A stretch of DNA of 16,772 bases, from positions 1-16,772 of the forward strand of contig JASFBJ010000035.1 of the NCBI GenBank assembly GCA_030149585.1. Direction: 5' to 3'. Below the pieces are notes generated by a model. That model ran no database searches. It saw nothing but the letters and a program-made list of their open reading frames with translations, and had not been told where the DNA came from. Each line of letters starts with the position of its first letter. Position 1 is the first letter of the stretch. The DNA comes from Desulfobacterales bacterium. Its GTDB lineage: Bacteria > Desulfobacterota > Desulfobacteria > Desulfobacterales > JASFBJ01. Made by a program: the position numbers and the translations under genes. Shown here in pieces: positions 8,542 to 14,212 of the stretch.

Positions 8542-9432
8542 ATGCCGGATATAGATGGTTTGAAAGAGGCAAAACAGTTTTATGCAGATACTCCTCAGAA
8601 AACAGAGGGCTTTTTCCTCAAAGGATCAAATTCATTGGATTGGGGCATGAAAAACAGACTGGCCAGGATTTTTAATCCAAAATCAGGCCGAACAGTTATG
8701 CTGGCCATAGACCATGGTTATTTTCAGGGCCCGACCACTGGTCTGGAACGGGTAGATTTAAATATTATGCCTTTTGCGCAGTATGCTGACACATTAATGC
8801 TAACCAGGGGTATTTTGCGCAGTATTATACCGCCTTCATATCCTAAACCCATTGTTTTACGCGTATCCGGCGGTACCAGTATTTTAAAAGAATTATCCAA
8901 TGAAGATATTGCCGTTGGAATAGAGGAATCAATCCGGCTCAATGTCTGCGCTATGGCTGTGCAGGTCTTTATTGGCGGAGAATTTGAAAAAGAATCGATC
9001 ATCAACATGACCAAAATGGTTGATATGGGTAATCGCTATGGAATTCCCACTTTAGCTGTAACTGCTGTGGGCAAGGACATGGCCAGAGATGCCCGTTATT
9101 TCAGGCTTGCCACCAGGATTTGTGCTGAGCTGGGAGCTCATTATGTAAAAACTTATTATGTTGAAAAAGATTTTGAAACAGTATGCGCATCTTGTCCTGT
9201 CCCCATTGTGATGGCAGGAGGGAAAAAAATTCCAGAACCAGATGCCCTGACCATGGCCTATAATGCAGTACAGCAAGGTGCATCCGGCGTTGATATGGGT
9301 CGAAATATTTTTCAGTCGGAATCACCAATTGCCATGCTAAAAGCCATAAGGGCTGTTGTTCACGAGAATGAAACCCCTGAAAAAGCTTTTGAACTGTATA
9401 TGACTCTTAAAAATCAAAAAATAGAAAAATAA
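8542..9432 (+). CDS. lsrF: LsrF-type class I aldolase / 3-hydroxy-5-phosphonooxypentane-2,4-dione thiolase
   Basis: DeoC/FbaB-family Schiff-base enzyme. In E. coli, LsrF transfers an acetyl group from the phosphorylated AI-2 product to CoA. The 296 aa align almost end to end with remembered E. coli LsrF. Shared blocks include LDWGMKNRLARIFNPKSGRTVMLA in slightly varied form, DHGYFQGPTTGLER (57-70), LTRGILRS, VGKDMARD and GASGVDMGRNIFQSE. The Schiff-base lysine is Lys203 in VKTYYV, the same number as in E. coli. A strong Shine-Dalgarno (AAAGGAGAAG) lies just upstream of the ATG. Despite the strong similarity, no luxS, lsrK, lsrG or lsrACDB is in the window, so the role may be in a different sugar-phosphate pathway shared with the upstream aldolase/dehydrogenase. 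Confidence 0.85.
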   Translation: MPDIDGLKEAKQFYADTPQKTEGFFLKGSNSLDWGMKNRLARIFNPKSGRTVMLAIDHGYFQGPTTGLERVDLNIMPFAQYADTLMLTRGILRSIIPPSYPKPIVLRVSGGTSILKELSNEDIAVGIEESIRLNVCAMAVQVFIGGEFEKESIINMTKMVDMGNRYGIPTLAVTAVGKDMARDARYFRLATRICAELGAHYVKTYYVEKDFETVCASCPVPIVMAGGKKIPEPDALTMAYNAVQQGASGVDMGRNIFQSESPIAMLKAIRAVVHENETPEKAFELYMTLKNQKIEK

Positions 9433-9471
9433 TTAGCTGCCCTGTTTTTAAAGGCCAAAAAGTTTTAATTC

Positions 9472-9498
9472 TTGACTCAAAATTCGATCTAATATAAA
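9472..9498 (+). promoter_or_regulatory. Candidate sigma-70 promoter for the DUF4198/cbiM genes
   Basis: A TTGACT box (9472-9477) is followed after 15 nt by TATAAA (9493-9498). The spacing is short for a sigma-70 promoter, so this is a candidate only. It would give a leader of about 125 nt before the gene at 9633. Confidence 0.35.
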
Positions 9499-9501
9499 AG
9501 C

Positions 9502-9611
9502 AAAATTAATTTCAGGCAGAAGCTTGAAGGCTTAATTTTTTTTCTGATCAAAAATAAAACCATGAAGGTTTTTGTACTTACCAGACGGTATGAAATCTTT
9601 GTGGTTTTTTT
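9502..9611 (+). promoter_or_regulatory. Leader with two T-run hairpins ahead of the DUF4198 gene
   Basis: Hairpin A pairs AAAATTAA (9502-9509) with TTAATTTT (9532-9539), or alternatively AAGC (9520-9523) with GCTT (9530-9533), and is followed by eight T (9536-9543). Hairpin B pairs AAAACCATGAAG (9556-9567) with CTTTGTGGTTTT (9597-9608), including two G-T pairs, and is followed by T to 9611. Its loop contains TACC/GGTA. Hairpin B ends about 10 nt before the Shine-Dalgarno AAGGAGAA of the 9633 gene. Either they end the lsrF transcript or they form an attenuator. No B12-box-like motif was seen. Confidence 0.4.
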
Positions 9612-9632
9612 ATATTTGAAAAGGAGAATTAA

Positions 9633-10394
9633 ATGAAAAAGTTATTTTTTGCAGGTGTGTTCCTGGTATTTTTTGCTGGTTTGGCTCAAGCTCATTTTGG
9701 AATGGTGATTCCTTCCGATAGCATGGTAATGCAGGATGATAATCGAACAGTTGAGGTTACCCTGTCTTTTTCCCATCCCTTTGAAGGGCAGGGAATGGAT
9801 CTGGTTAAACCAAAACAAATGAAAGTTGAAGCAAATGGAAAAACGAAAAATCTATTATCATCTTTAAAATCGAGAACAGTGATGGGCCATAAGGCCTGGA
9901 CACTTGATTATACGGTAAAAAAACCTGGCGTGTATATGTTTTATATGGAACCAAAACCGTATTGGGAGCCAGCCGAAGATTGTTTTATCATTCATTACAC
10001 CAAAACGGTTATAACGGCTTTTGGTGATGATGAGGGCTGGGATAAAGAGATCGGTCTTAAAACCGAAATCATTCCTTTGGCAAAACCTTATGGTTTATAT
10101 GCTGGAAACGTGTTTCAGGGTATTGTCAAGTTAGATGGTAAGCCGGTGCCCTATGCCGAAGTCGAAGTAGAGTATTATAATCAGGACGGCAAAGCCAAGG
10201 CGCCCACTGACTATATGGTTACCCAGACCATTAAAGCCGACTCAAAGGGTGTGTTTACATATGCGGCACCGGCTGCGGGCTGGTGGGGCTTTGCTGCATT
10301 AAATACTGCTGATTATACTATAAAACAGGATGGGCAGGACAAGGATGTGGAAATGGGGGCTGTTTTATGGATTAAATTTCATGCCTGGAAGTAA
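9633..10394 (+). CDS. Secreted DUF4198 protein, probable nickel/cobalt-uptake accessory
   Basis: Exported protein of 253 aa. A clear signal peptide (KKLFFAGVFLVFFAGLAQA) is predicted to be cut after Ala20, giving a mature protein that starts His-Phe-Gly-Met-Val-Ile-Pro. The body is beta-rich, with FSHPFEG (46-52 region), a conserved HKAWTLDYTVKKPGVYMFYMEPKPYWEP segment and a carbohydrate-domain-like C-terminus. This matches the DUF4198 family (NikK/CbiK-type periplasmic partners of ECF nickel/cobalt transporters), as I recall it. The cbiM gene just downstream supports a metal role, but binding is inferred. The N-terminal His and other His residues are candidate ligands. Shine-Dalgarno AAAGGAGAA is strong, and the start is unambiguous. 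Confidence 0.8.
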   Translation: MKKLFFAGVFLVFFAGLAQAHFGMVIPSDSMVMQDDNRTVEVTLSFSHPFEGQGMDLVKPKQMKVEANGKTKNLLSSLKSRTVMGHKAWTLDYTVKKPGVYMFYMEPKPYWEPAEDCFIIHYTKTVITAFGDDEGWDKEIGLKTEIIPLAKPYGLYAGNVFQGIVKLDGKPVPYAEVEVEYYNQDGKAKAPTDYMVTQTIKADSKGVFTYAAPAAGWWGFAALNTADYTIKQDGQDKDVEMGAVLWIKFHAWK

Positions 10395-10409
10395 GCTTAT
10401 TCACTGCTG

Positions 10410-10440
10410 TCCGGCAGCGGTTTTTTTGCTGCCGGATATT
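10410..10440 (+). terminator. Strong hairpin between the DUF4198 gene and cbiM
   Basis: A perfect 9-bp stem TCCGGCAGC (10410-10418) / GCTGCCGGA (10428-10436) has a GG-T7 loop, followed by TATTTTG. The GC-rich stem stands out from the AT-rich surroundings. The downstream T-tract is weak, so it may act as a partial terminator or as an mRNA 3'-end stabiliser that sets a high ratio of the secreted protein to CbiM. Confidence 0.6.
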
Positions 10441-10498
10441 TTGCTGAAAATGTGATCTGAAAATTTGTAGTTTTGATAAATATTGGGGAATCAATTCA

Positions 10499-11110
10499 AT
10501 GCATATTTCTGAAGGAGTGTTGTCCGGTCAGGTACTGCTGTCAGGAGCGGCTTTGACGGCAGCCGGCACTTATCTGGGTTTTAAAAAACTGGATTATGAC
10601 CAAATTGCCCAGGTGGGAATTCTTTCGTCAGCCTTTTTTATAGCATCTCTTATCCATGTAAATATCGGGCCTTCCAGTACTCATCTAATTTTAAACGGTC
10701 TTTTGGGAATAATTTTAGGATGGGCGGCCTTCCCTGCAATTCTGGTGGCCCTGATTTTACAGGCACTGTTTTTTCAGTTTGGCGGTATTACAACCTTAGG
10801 TGTCAATACTCTGAATATGGCCTTGCCTGCTGTAGTCTGTTATTATTTGTTTTCTCCCCTGCTGAACAAAAAGCCTTTGATAGTTTCAACAGCCGGCTTT
10901 GCCTGCGGTTTTCTTGCGGTTTTTCTGGCGGCAATTATGCTGGCCTTATCATTGCTGTTTACAGATGAAAGTTTTTTGGAGGTTGCCTGGCTGGTGATTA
11001 TGACTCATATTCCAGTAATGATTATTGAAGGGATTATAACCTGTTTTTGTATTCAATTTTTAAAAAAAGTTCATCCAGCCCTGCTTAATAATGCGATTAA
11101 AATGATTTAA
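10499..11110 (+). CDS. cbiM: CbiM-family cobalt/nickel ECF substrate-binding membrane protein
   Basis: Integral membrane metal-binding component (S component) of a cobalt/nickel ECF transporter. The 203 aa begin with MHISEGVL, the family hallmark in which the free N-terminus and His2 bind the metal. GPSSTHLILNGLLG (57-70) is the second conserved segment, and His53 and His62 are candidate further ligands. About six hydrophobic helices follow, including the ILVALILQALFFQFGG stretch. A modest Shine-Dalgarno (GGGGAA at about 10485) supports this start, and the N-terminal motif fixes it. Standard operons continue with CbiN/CbiQ/CbiO, but the next gene is unrelated and the energising module is absent here. 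The remaining parts must be elsewhere, or the protein works alone. Confidence 0.88.
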   Translation: MHISEGVLSGQVLLSGAALTAAGTYLGFKKLDYDQIAQVGILSSAFFIASLIHVNIGPSSTHLILNGLLGIILGWAAFPAILVALILQALFFQFGGITTLGVNTLNMALPAVVCYYLFSPLLNKKPLIVSTAGFACGFLAVFLAAIMLALSLLFTDESFLEVAWLVIMTHIPVMIIEGIITCFCIQFLKKVHPALLNNAIKMI

Positions 11111-11131
11111 GGGGTGTTTTGAGAGTAAAAA

Positions 11132-11163
11132 AGCTTTAACAGATTAGAATAAGCTGTTATGCT
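11132..11163 (+). other. Hairpin in the cbiM-to-117-aa intergenic region
   Basis: TAACAG (11137-11142) pairs with CTGTTA (11154-11159), and AGC (11132-11134) pairs with GCT (11161-11163) across a small internal loop. No T-tract follows, so a terminator is doubtful. An operator or mRNA-processing element is possible. The sequence after it (ATATTTATTATAAC) could hold a -10 box for the next gene. Confidence 0.35.
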
Positions 11164-11208
11164 ATATTTATTATAACACAAACTCTTTTAACGAAATGGA
11201 TAAACTTT

Positions 11209-11562
11209 ATGAATGAACAGTCTGCGGAACAAAAAATCAATTTTACAGTAGATCAGAAAAATCTTTACCGGGAAGAAGGCCTTACTGATATGAAAGTTGC
11301 CTCCATCCGGTGCATGGTACCCATATTACCTGATGGCACTGATGATAAAAGCCGGGTAAATATCTACATCGGACAAACCCAGCTTATGTCACCTGAAGGG
11401 CCCTTACCTATCCAGGCCGTGCTTTCTGCCAATAATCTAAAGGAGGCCATAGCGGCTTTCCCCCAGGCCATGCAGACAGCCATGGCCAAAATGGTGGAAG
11501 AATTAAAAAAAATGCAGCAGACACAACAAAAGAAAAATGAGTCGCGTATTATAGTTCCTTAA
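11209..11562 (+). CDS. Conserved cytosolic protein of unknown function (117 aa)
   Basis: I do not recognise a named domain. The protein resembles small 'cytoplasmic protein' families I recall from Desulfobacterales genomes. It has no signal peptide and no TM segment. Residues 8-35 form a mixed segment with DQKNLYREEGLTDMKVASIRCMVPI, then comes a loop with DGTDDKSR (about 42-49), a beta-like part with IYIGQTQLMSPEGPLPIQAVLSA, and an amphipathic helix (about 73-108) ending in a polar Lys/Gln tail and RIIVP. The start ATG has only GGAT upstream, and a second in-frame Met is not close. It is monocistronic as far as seen. Its stop codon overlaps the stop of a remnant on the opposite strand. Coding is supported by length, composition and conserved appearance. 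The function is unknown. Confidence 0.7.
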   Translation: MNEQSAEQKINFTVDQKNLYREEGLTDMKVASIRCMVPILPDGTDDKSRVNIYIGQTQLMSPEGPLPIQAVLSANNLKEAIAAFPQAMQTAMAKMVEELKKMQQTQQKKNESRIIVP

Positions 11563-11783
11563 GGCAAAGAGTCAAAGAGTGTTGGAAATTTAAGCAGTTG
11601 CATATCGAAGGCCGGCTGATCACCGGCGTATTGCTGATACCTGATGATATGCCGGCCTTTTTCTATGAGAATAAAATCGTCAGATTCATTGGTTGCAGGA
11701 TTGTCGGCAGCGTCCGATCCCGTTCCGAACATTACGCTTAATATATTGGTGAGAAGATATCGGTTGTGGAGCTTTTCGCTGTT
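11559..11783 (-). pseudogene. 3' remnant of a phospholipase-D/MIT_C-like gene
   Basis: An open stretch on the minus strand without its own start encodes 74 residues running from NSEKLHNRYLLT through MFGTGSD and NESDDFILIEKG to RYQQYAG and FDSLP. The whole reading frame is open from 11807, just after a TAG at 11808-11810. The pattern LHNRY-(L/I)-LT, then F-G-x-G-x-D, then E-x-DD resembles the C-terminal PLD-like (MIT_C-type) tail of bacterial proteins that I recall. That assignment is from memory. The recognisable part begins exactly where the upstream ATPase gene ends, in the +1 frame relative to it, so the 5' part was probably lost by the rearrangement that brought in the ATPase gene. Translation by frameshift at GTT-TAA-C is possible but unlikely. 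Confidence 0.55.
11608..11662 (+). terminator. Long-loop hairpin with T-run after the 117-aa gene
   Basis: AAGGCCGGC (11608-11616) pairs perfectly with GCCGGCCTT (11651-11659) and is followed by TTT (11660-11662). A competing short hairpin pairs GCCGG (11611-11615) with CCGGC (11623-11627). It could terminate the 117-aa gene transcript. The same bases also code for the opposite-strand remnant, so the pairing may be partly fortuitous. Confidence 0.4.
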
Positions 11784-13050
11784 AAACCAGCAGAGCCAGC
11801 AGTTTTTCTATACTTATAACCCATGTATTATCAGGATATTTTTTAAGCTCATGTCTTTTGTCAACCACCTGAATTCCCAGAGTAGAGTGGCCAGGCAGCC
11901 ATTTTCGGCGATTTACAAGCTGCCTGGACAGGCTGGTATCTCCTGATTTAACCTCCACTGCCATGACTGGATTATTATTACGGACAATTATAAAATCAAT
12001 CTCTTTTTTGTCCAGAGTTCTTAAATAATGAAGGCTGTAGCAACCATAGCCCATATCTTCCAATGCCAGACAGGCACGGTAAAGATATGTTGCAGTCATG
12101 TTCTCCAGGCAGGCAGCGCCTTTTGGGGCGTAGTTCCAGTCAAGAAAATACCACTTTTTTTCTTTTTTAAGACCCCTGACCACATTTTTTGACCATGTTG
12201 TTACAGGGAAAATTAAATAAAGCCTTTTTAACTGTTCTAGCCAGCTTTTTACCGTAGTATGCGCCACTTCAAGCTCCCTGGCTATATTCGCCATGGATAG
12301 GGGAGACATAATTCTGGAGGGAAGTAAAAAAAACAGATTTTCAACCTTATCCAGCTCTAATACCCTGCTTATATCTCTAAGATCCTGTCTTATTATCAAA
12401 GTCTGGTAATCCTGATGCCATTTGCGGCTGAACCGGTGATTTTGTTTGAGAAAGGGCTCAGGAAAAGGCCCGTATTGTTTGAGGCATTTATAGGCATCTA
12501 TAACATCCTGTCCAGTTGGATCTGTAATTTTTTTTCTGAAATTTTCCGCAAGTTTCTCAGGGTCTTTTTCTTTTAAAAAACAGTTCTGATCTATTTTGCC
12601 AATTACTTCAGAAATATTAAGGGGCATTAAATGAAAAAGGTTATATCTGCCCACAAGGGAATCTCCTGAACGGCGAAACATATCAAGCCGCGCACTTCCG
12701 GTAATTAAAAATCTGAAATCATCTTTAAAAAGGTCATAAACCCCCTTTAGTATATCGCGCCAGTGACCGCGTTTATGAATTTCATCAAACACTATCCAGG
12801 GCTCCTGAATACCAAGAGTCCTGGCGCAGGATTCAAAAAACCGGCTGTCAGCAAGGTAGGCCTGACGTGTTTTTATGTCATCCCAGTTGAAATATAAAGG
12901 TTTGCTGTTGCTCTTATCCAGCCATTGCCTGGCCAGCATAGTCTTGCCGACCTGCCTTGGACCGGCCAGAAATACCATATGCCGACCAATGAGGTCTTCA
13001 TCAAAAGCGTAGTTTTCTACGATTCTCTGGATATATTTATCTGATTCCAT
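11782..13050 (-). CDS. AAA_14/DUF4143 family ATPase
   Basis: Complete 422-aa member of the widespread AAA_14 plus DUF4143 ATPases. Their cellular role is poorly known, though they often occur in mobile or accessory loci. The AAA part has Walker A GPRQVGKT (30-37), a Walker B with IVFDEIHK (86-93) and sensor-like LITGSARLD (115-123). The DUF4143 part contains a winged-helix stretch (about 249-285, SMANIARELEVAHTTVKSWL). Near the C-terminus, E350-I-D352 followed by E366-V-K368 gives a PD-(D/E)xK nuclease-like pattern. The start is fixed by the family opening (DKYIQRIVE) and by a promoter placed only a few bases upstream, so the message looks leaderless. GC content looks higher than in the flanking minus-strand genes, a hint of acquisition. 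It lies between a gene remnant and a repeat fragment. Confidence 0.85.
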   Translation of the reverse strand: MESDKYIQRIVENYAFDEDLIGRHMVFLAGPRQVGKTMLARQWLDKSNSKPLYFNWDDIKTRQAYLADSRFFESCARTLGIQEPWIVFDEIHKRGHWRDILKGVYDLFKDDFRFLITGSARLDMFRRSGDSLVGRYNLFHLMPLNISEVIGKIDQNCFLKEKDPEKLAENFRKKITDPTGQDVIDAYKCLKQYGPFPEPFLKQNHRFSRKWHQDYQTLIIRQDLRDISRVLELDKVENLFFLLPSRIMSPLSMANIARELEVAHTTVKSWLEQLKRLYLIFPVTTWSKNVVRGLKKEKKWYFLDWNYAPKGAACLENMTATYLYRACLALEDMGYGCYSLHYLRTLDKKEIDFIIVRNNNPVMAVEVKSGDTSLSRQLVNRRKWLPGHSTLGIQVVDKRHELKKYPDNTWVISIEKLLALLV

Positions 13051-13053
13051 ATA

Positions 13054-13085
13054 CTCATATTATAGCGATAATATGAGCGTGTCAA
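13054..13085 (-). promoter_or_regulatory. Promoter overlapping a perfect palindrome, ATPase gene
   Basis: On the minus strand a consensus TTGACA (13085-13080) is followed after 17 nt by TAATAT (13062-13057). TATAAT at 13064-13059 would be the box at 15-nt spacing. The region is also a perfect inverted repeat with arms CTCATATTAT (13054-13063) and ATAATATGAG (13068-13077) and a 4-nt centre, which covers the -10 box and looks like an operator. Expected initiation lies at about 13050-13052, at or beside the ATG (13050-13048), with no Shine-Dalgarno. Confidence 0.6.
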
Positions 13086-13184
13086 ATCGAATTAACGAAA
13101 TAGACAGCCAGTTGAGTCATGAATGCTGCATTATAAATTTTGGATTTAAATTATGGTATGTGTATTTTGCACAGGTCAAGTGTA

Positions 13185-13198
13185 GTCCCCGTTCCTAA
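13185..13198 (-). repeat. 14-bp fragment of the dispersed repeat, inverted
   Basis: The reverse complement TTAGGAACGGGGAC matches the first 14 bases of the repeat family at 8470, 15954 and 16719 with one substitution (G for A). Similarity stops after this core. It is short enough that it needs a genome-wide count to be sure. Confidence 0.4.
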
Positions 13199-13234
13199 AC
13201 ATAGTTGGAAGTCTATTCAAAAGGGGGAACAACC

Positions 13235-13297
13235 ATGCCCCTAACATTACCTTGCTTAGATGGGAATACAGTGGAATCGGTCGAATATTTATTATAA
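13235..13297 (+). CDS. Possible 20-aa small ORF
   Basis: ATG at 13235 is preceded 7 nt upstream by GGGGG (13223-13227), a passable Shine-Dalgarno. It encodes MPLTLPCLDGNTVESVEYLL and a TAA. It ends 2 bp before the convergent stop of the neighbouring gene. It has no recognised family. It may be the truncated start of a lost gene or chance. Confidence 0.2.
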   Translation: MPLTLPCLDGNTVESVEYLL

Positions 13298-13299
13298 CA

Positions 13300-14169
13300 C
13301 TATGATTTTATTTGAATATTAAGCAACTTGATAATATCTTTCGGATCATTGACGCGCATAATACGGCCTATTGGATGTGGTTTTGAGGGAGATGCTGAAA
13401 TAGAAATTTTTTCAGGATCTTCAAGAAATTTTTTTATTTCAACCAATGCGTTTTTTATAAAAACATCTTTTTCCATTTTAATTTCTTTTTCGATCTTTTG
13501 AACTAAAGATTTCTTGAAATTCTCCAGGTTTGTTTGATTTTTTTGAGCTCCAAGATTCAAAAGGCGTTTTGCCAGAGAATCGTCGTTATATTTTATTTTT
13601 GCTTCGTTAAAAATAACCTGGGGAAAGGTAAAAATTAGACTGATTATTTCTTTTGGTTTAAGATTAATATTGCCTAACCGAAAACTAATATTAATTTCAC
13701 CGGCATCATCAGCCCCTATCCCTATTTTTTTTATATCAAGTTCTTTTTTTTCATTATCATAAGTATAATCGGCATTTAGATTAATCATCAACTTATCATT
13801 ATATCCTAATGCCTTAAGGTCATTTGCATTATTTCCGAGGTCTTTTATATTTAACTCTATTCCCCTAAATGACATTGACAAAAATGCAGGTATGTCGGAT
13901 TTGTCATCTATGTCATAAATTATAATTTCATCAATTTTTATCTTTTTTTCAGCATTTGCCGGGCAGACAAGAATATCTGAAATCCGTACATCCATCCCAA
14001 TAAGATCAACACTGACTTTCTTATAATCAATATCAGCAAAAACAGCAGCTTTTGCTATGGCTTCATTTATTTTTTTTTCAGCTGAGTTTGACGCGTATAT
14101 TTTAATCCCTGAATAAATGGCGATCAATACCACGACAATTCCAATACTGATAATTTGTTTTTTGCTCAT
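13300..14169 (-). CDS. Membrane-anchored protein of unknown function (289 aa)
   Basis: I cannot name this family. The best start is the ATG at 14169-14167, with Shine-Dalgarno GAGGAG (14185-14180) 10 nt upstream. The longer reading from 14187 uses TTG and would place the Shine-Dalgarno inside the gene. The 289 aa have one N-terminal TM/signal anchor (IISIGIVVVLIAIYSGIKIYA, in parts), then a soluble Lys/Asn/Ile-rich region of alternating beta-like strands, such as DVRISDILV and KIDEIIIYDID. This layout recalls AsmA-like or YdgA-like (DUF945) periplasmic proteins, but only loosely. The C-terminal half has a charged helix (about 215-260). Very AT-rich. It starts 43 bp after the stop of the helicase gene on the same strand, so it may be co-transcribed with deaD. 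Confidence 0.75.
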   Translation of the reverse strand: MSKKQIISIGIVVVLIAIYSGIKIYASNSAEKKINEAIAKAAVFADIDYKKVSVDLIGMDVRISDILVCPANAEKKIKIDEIIIYDIDDKSDIPAFLSMSFRGIELNIKDLGNNANDLKALGYNDKLMINLNADYTYDNEKKELDIKKIGIGADDAGEINISFRLGNINLKPKEIISLIFTFPQVIFNEAKIKYNDDSLAKRLLNLGAQKNQTNLENFKKSLVQKIEKEIKMEKDVFIKNALVEIKKFLEDPEKISISASPSKPHPIGRIMRVNDPKDIIKLLNIQIKS

Positions 14170-14212
14170 TAGAGTTTTTCTCCTCAAAAATTTAATGCTG
14201 CAAAATTATATT

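Larger units (their letters stand above)
13086..13299. other. Intergenic region between the ATPase promoter and the membrane-protein gene
   Basis: Mostly AT-rich and without a recognised gene. It holds an inverted 14-bp fragment of the dispersed repeat (13185-13198) and a 20-codon ORF with a plausible Shine-Dalgarno (13235-13297). It may be decayed mobile-element DNA. No terminal inverted repeats were found. Confidence 0.4.

Noticed and set aside
9500..9632. Cobalamin riboswitch upstream of the metal-uptake genes
   Set aside because: No B12-box-like conserved motif was found and the leader is shorter than a full cobalamin riboswitch.
10720..10968. 82-aa ORF inside cbiM
   Set aside because: Another frame of cbiM on the same strand. 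CbiM motifs are intact in the main frame.
11644..11946. 100-aa plus-strand ORF
   Set aside because: It lies antisense to the remnant and the ATPase 3' end, which both read as real protein. It has no Shine-Dalgarno and its product shows no domain.
11164..13300. 16-base identity ATATTTATTATAACAC at 11164-11179 and 13285-13300
   Set aside because: Low-complexity AT-rich sequence with no flanking similarity; chance is likely in this base composition.
14170..14187. TTG start extending the 289-aa gene
   Set aside because: It would bury the GAGGAG Shine-Dalgarno inside the coding sequence. The ATG at 14169 has ideal spacing.
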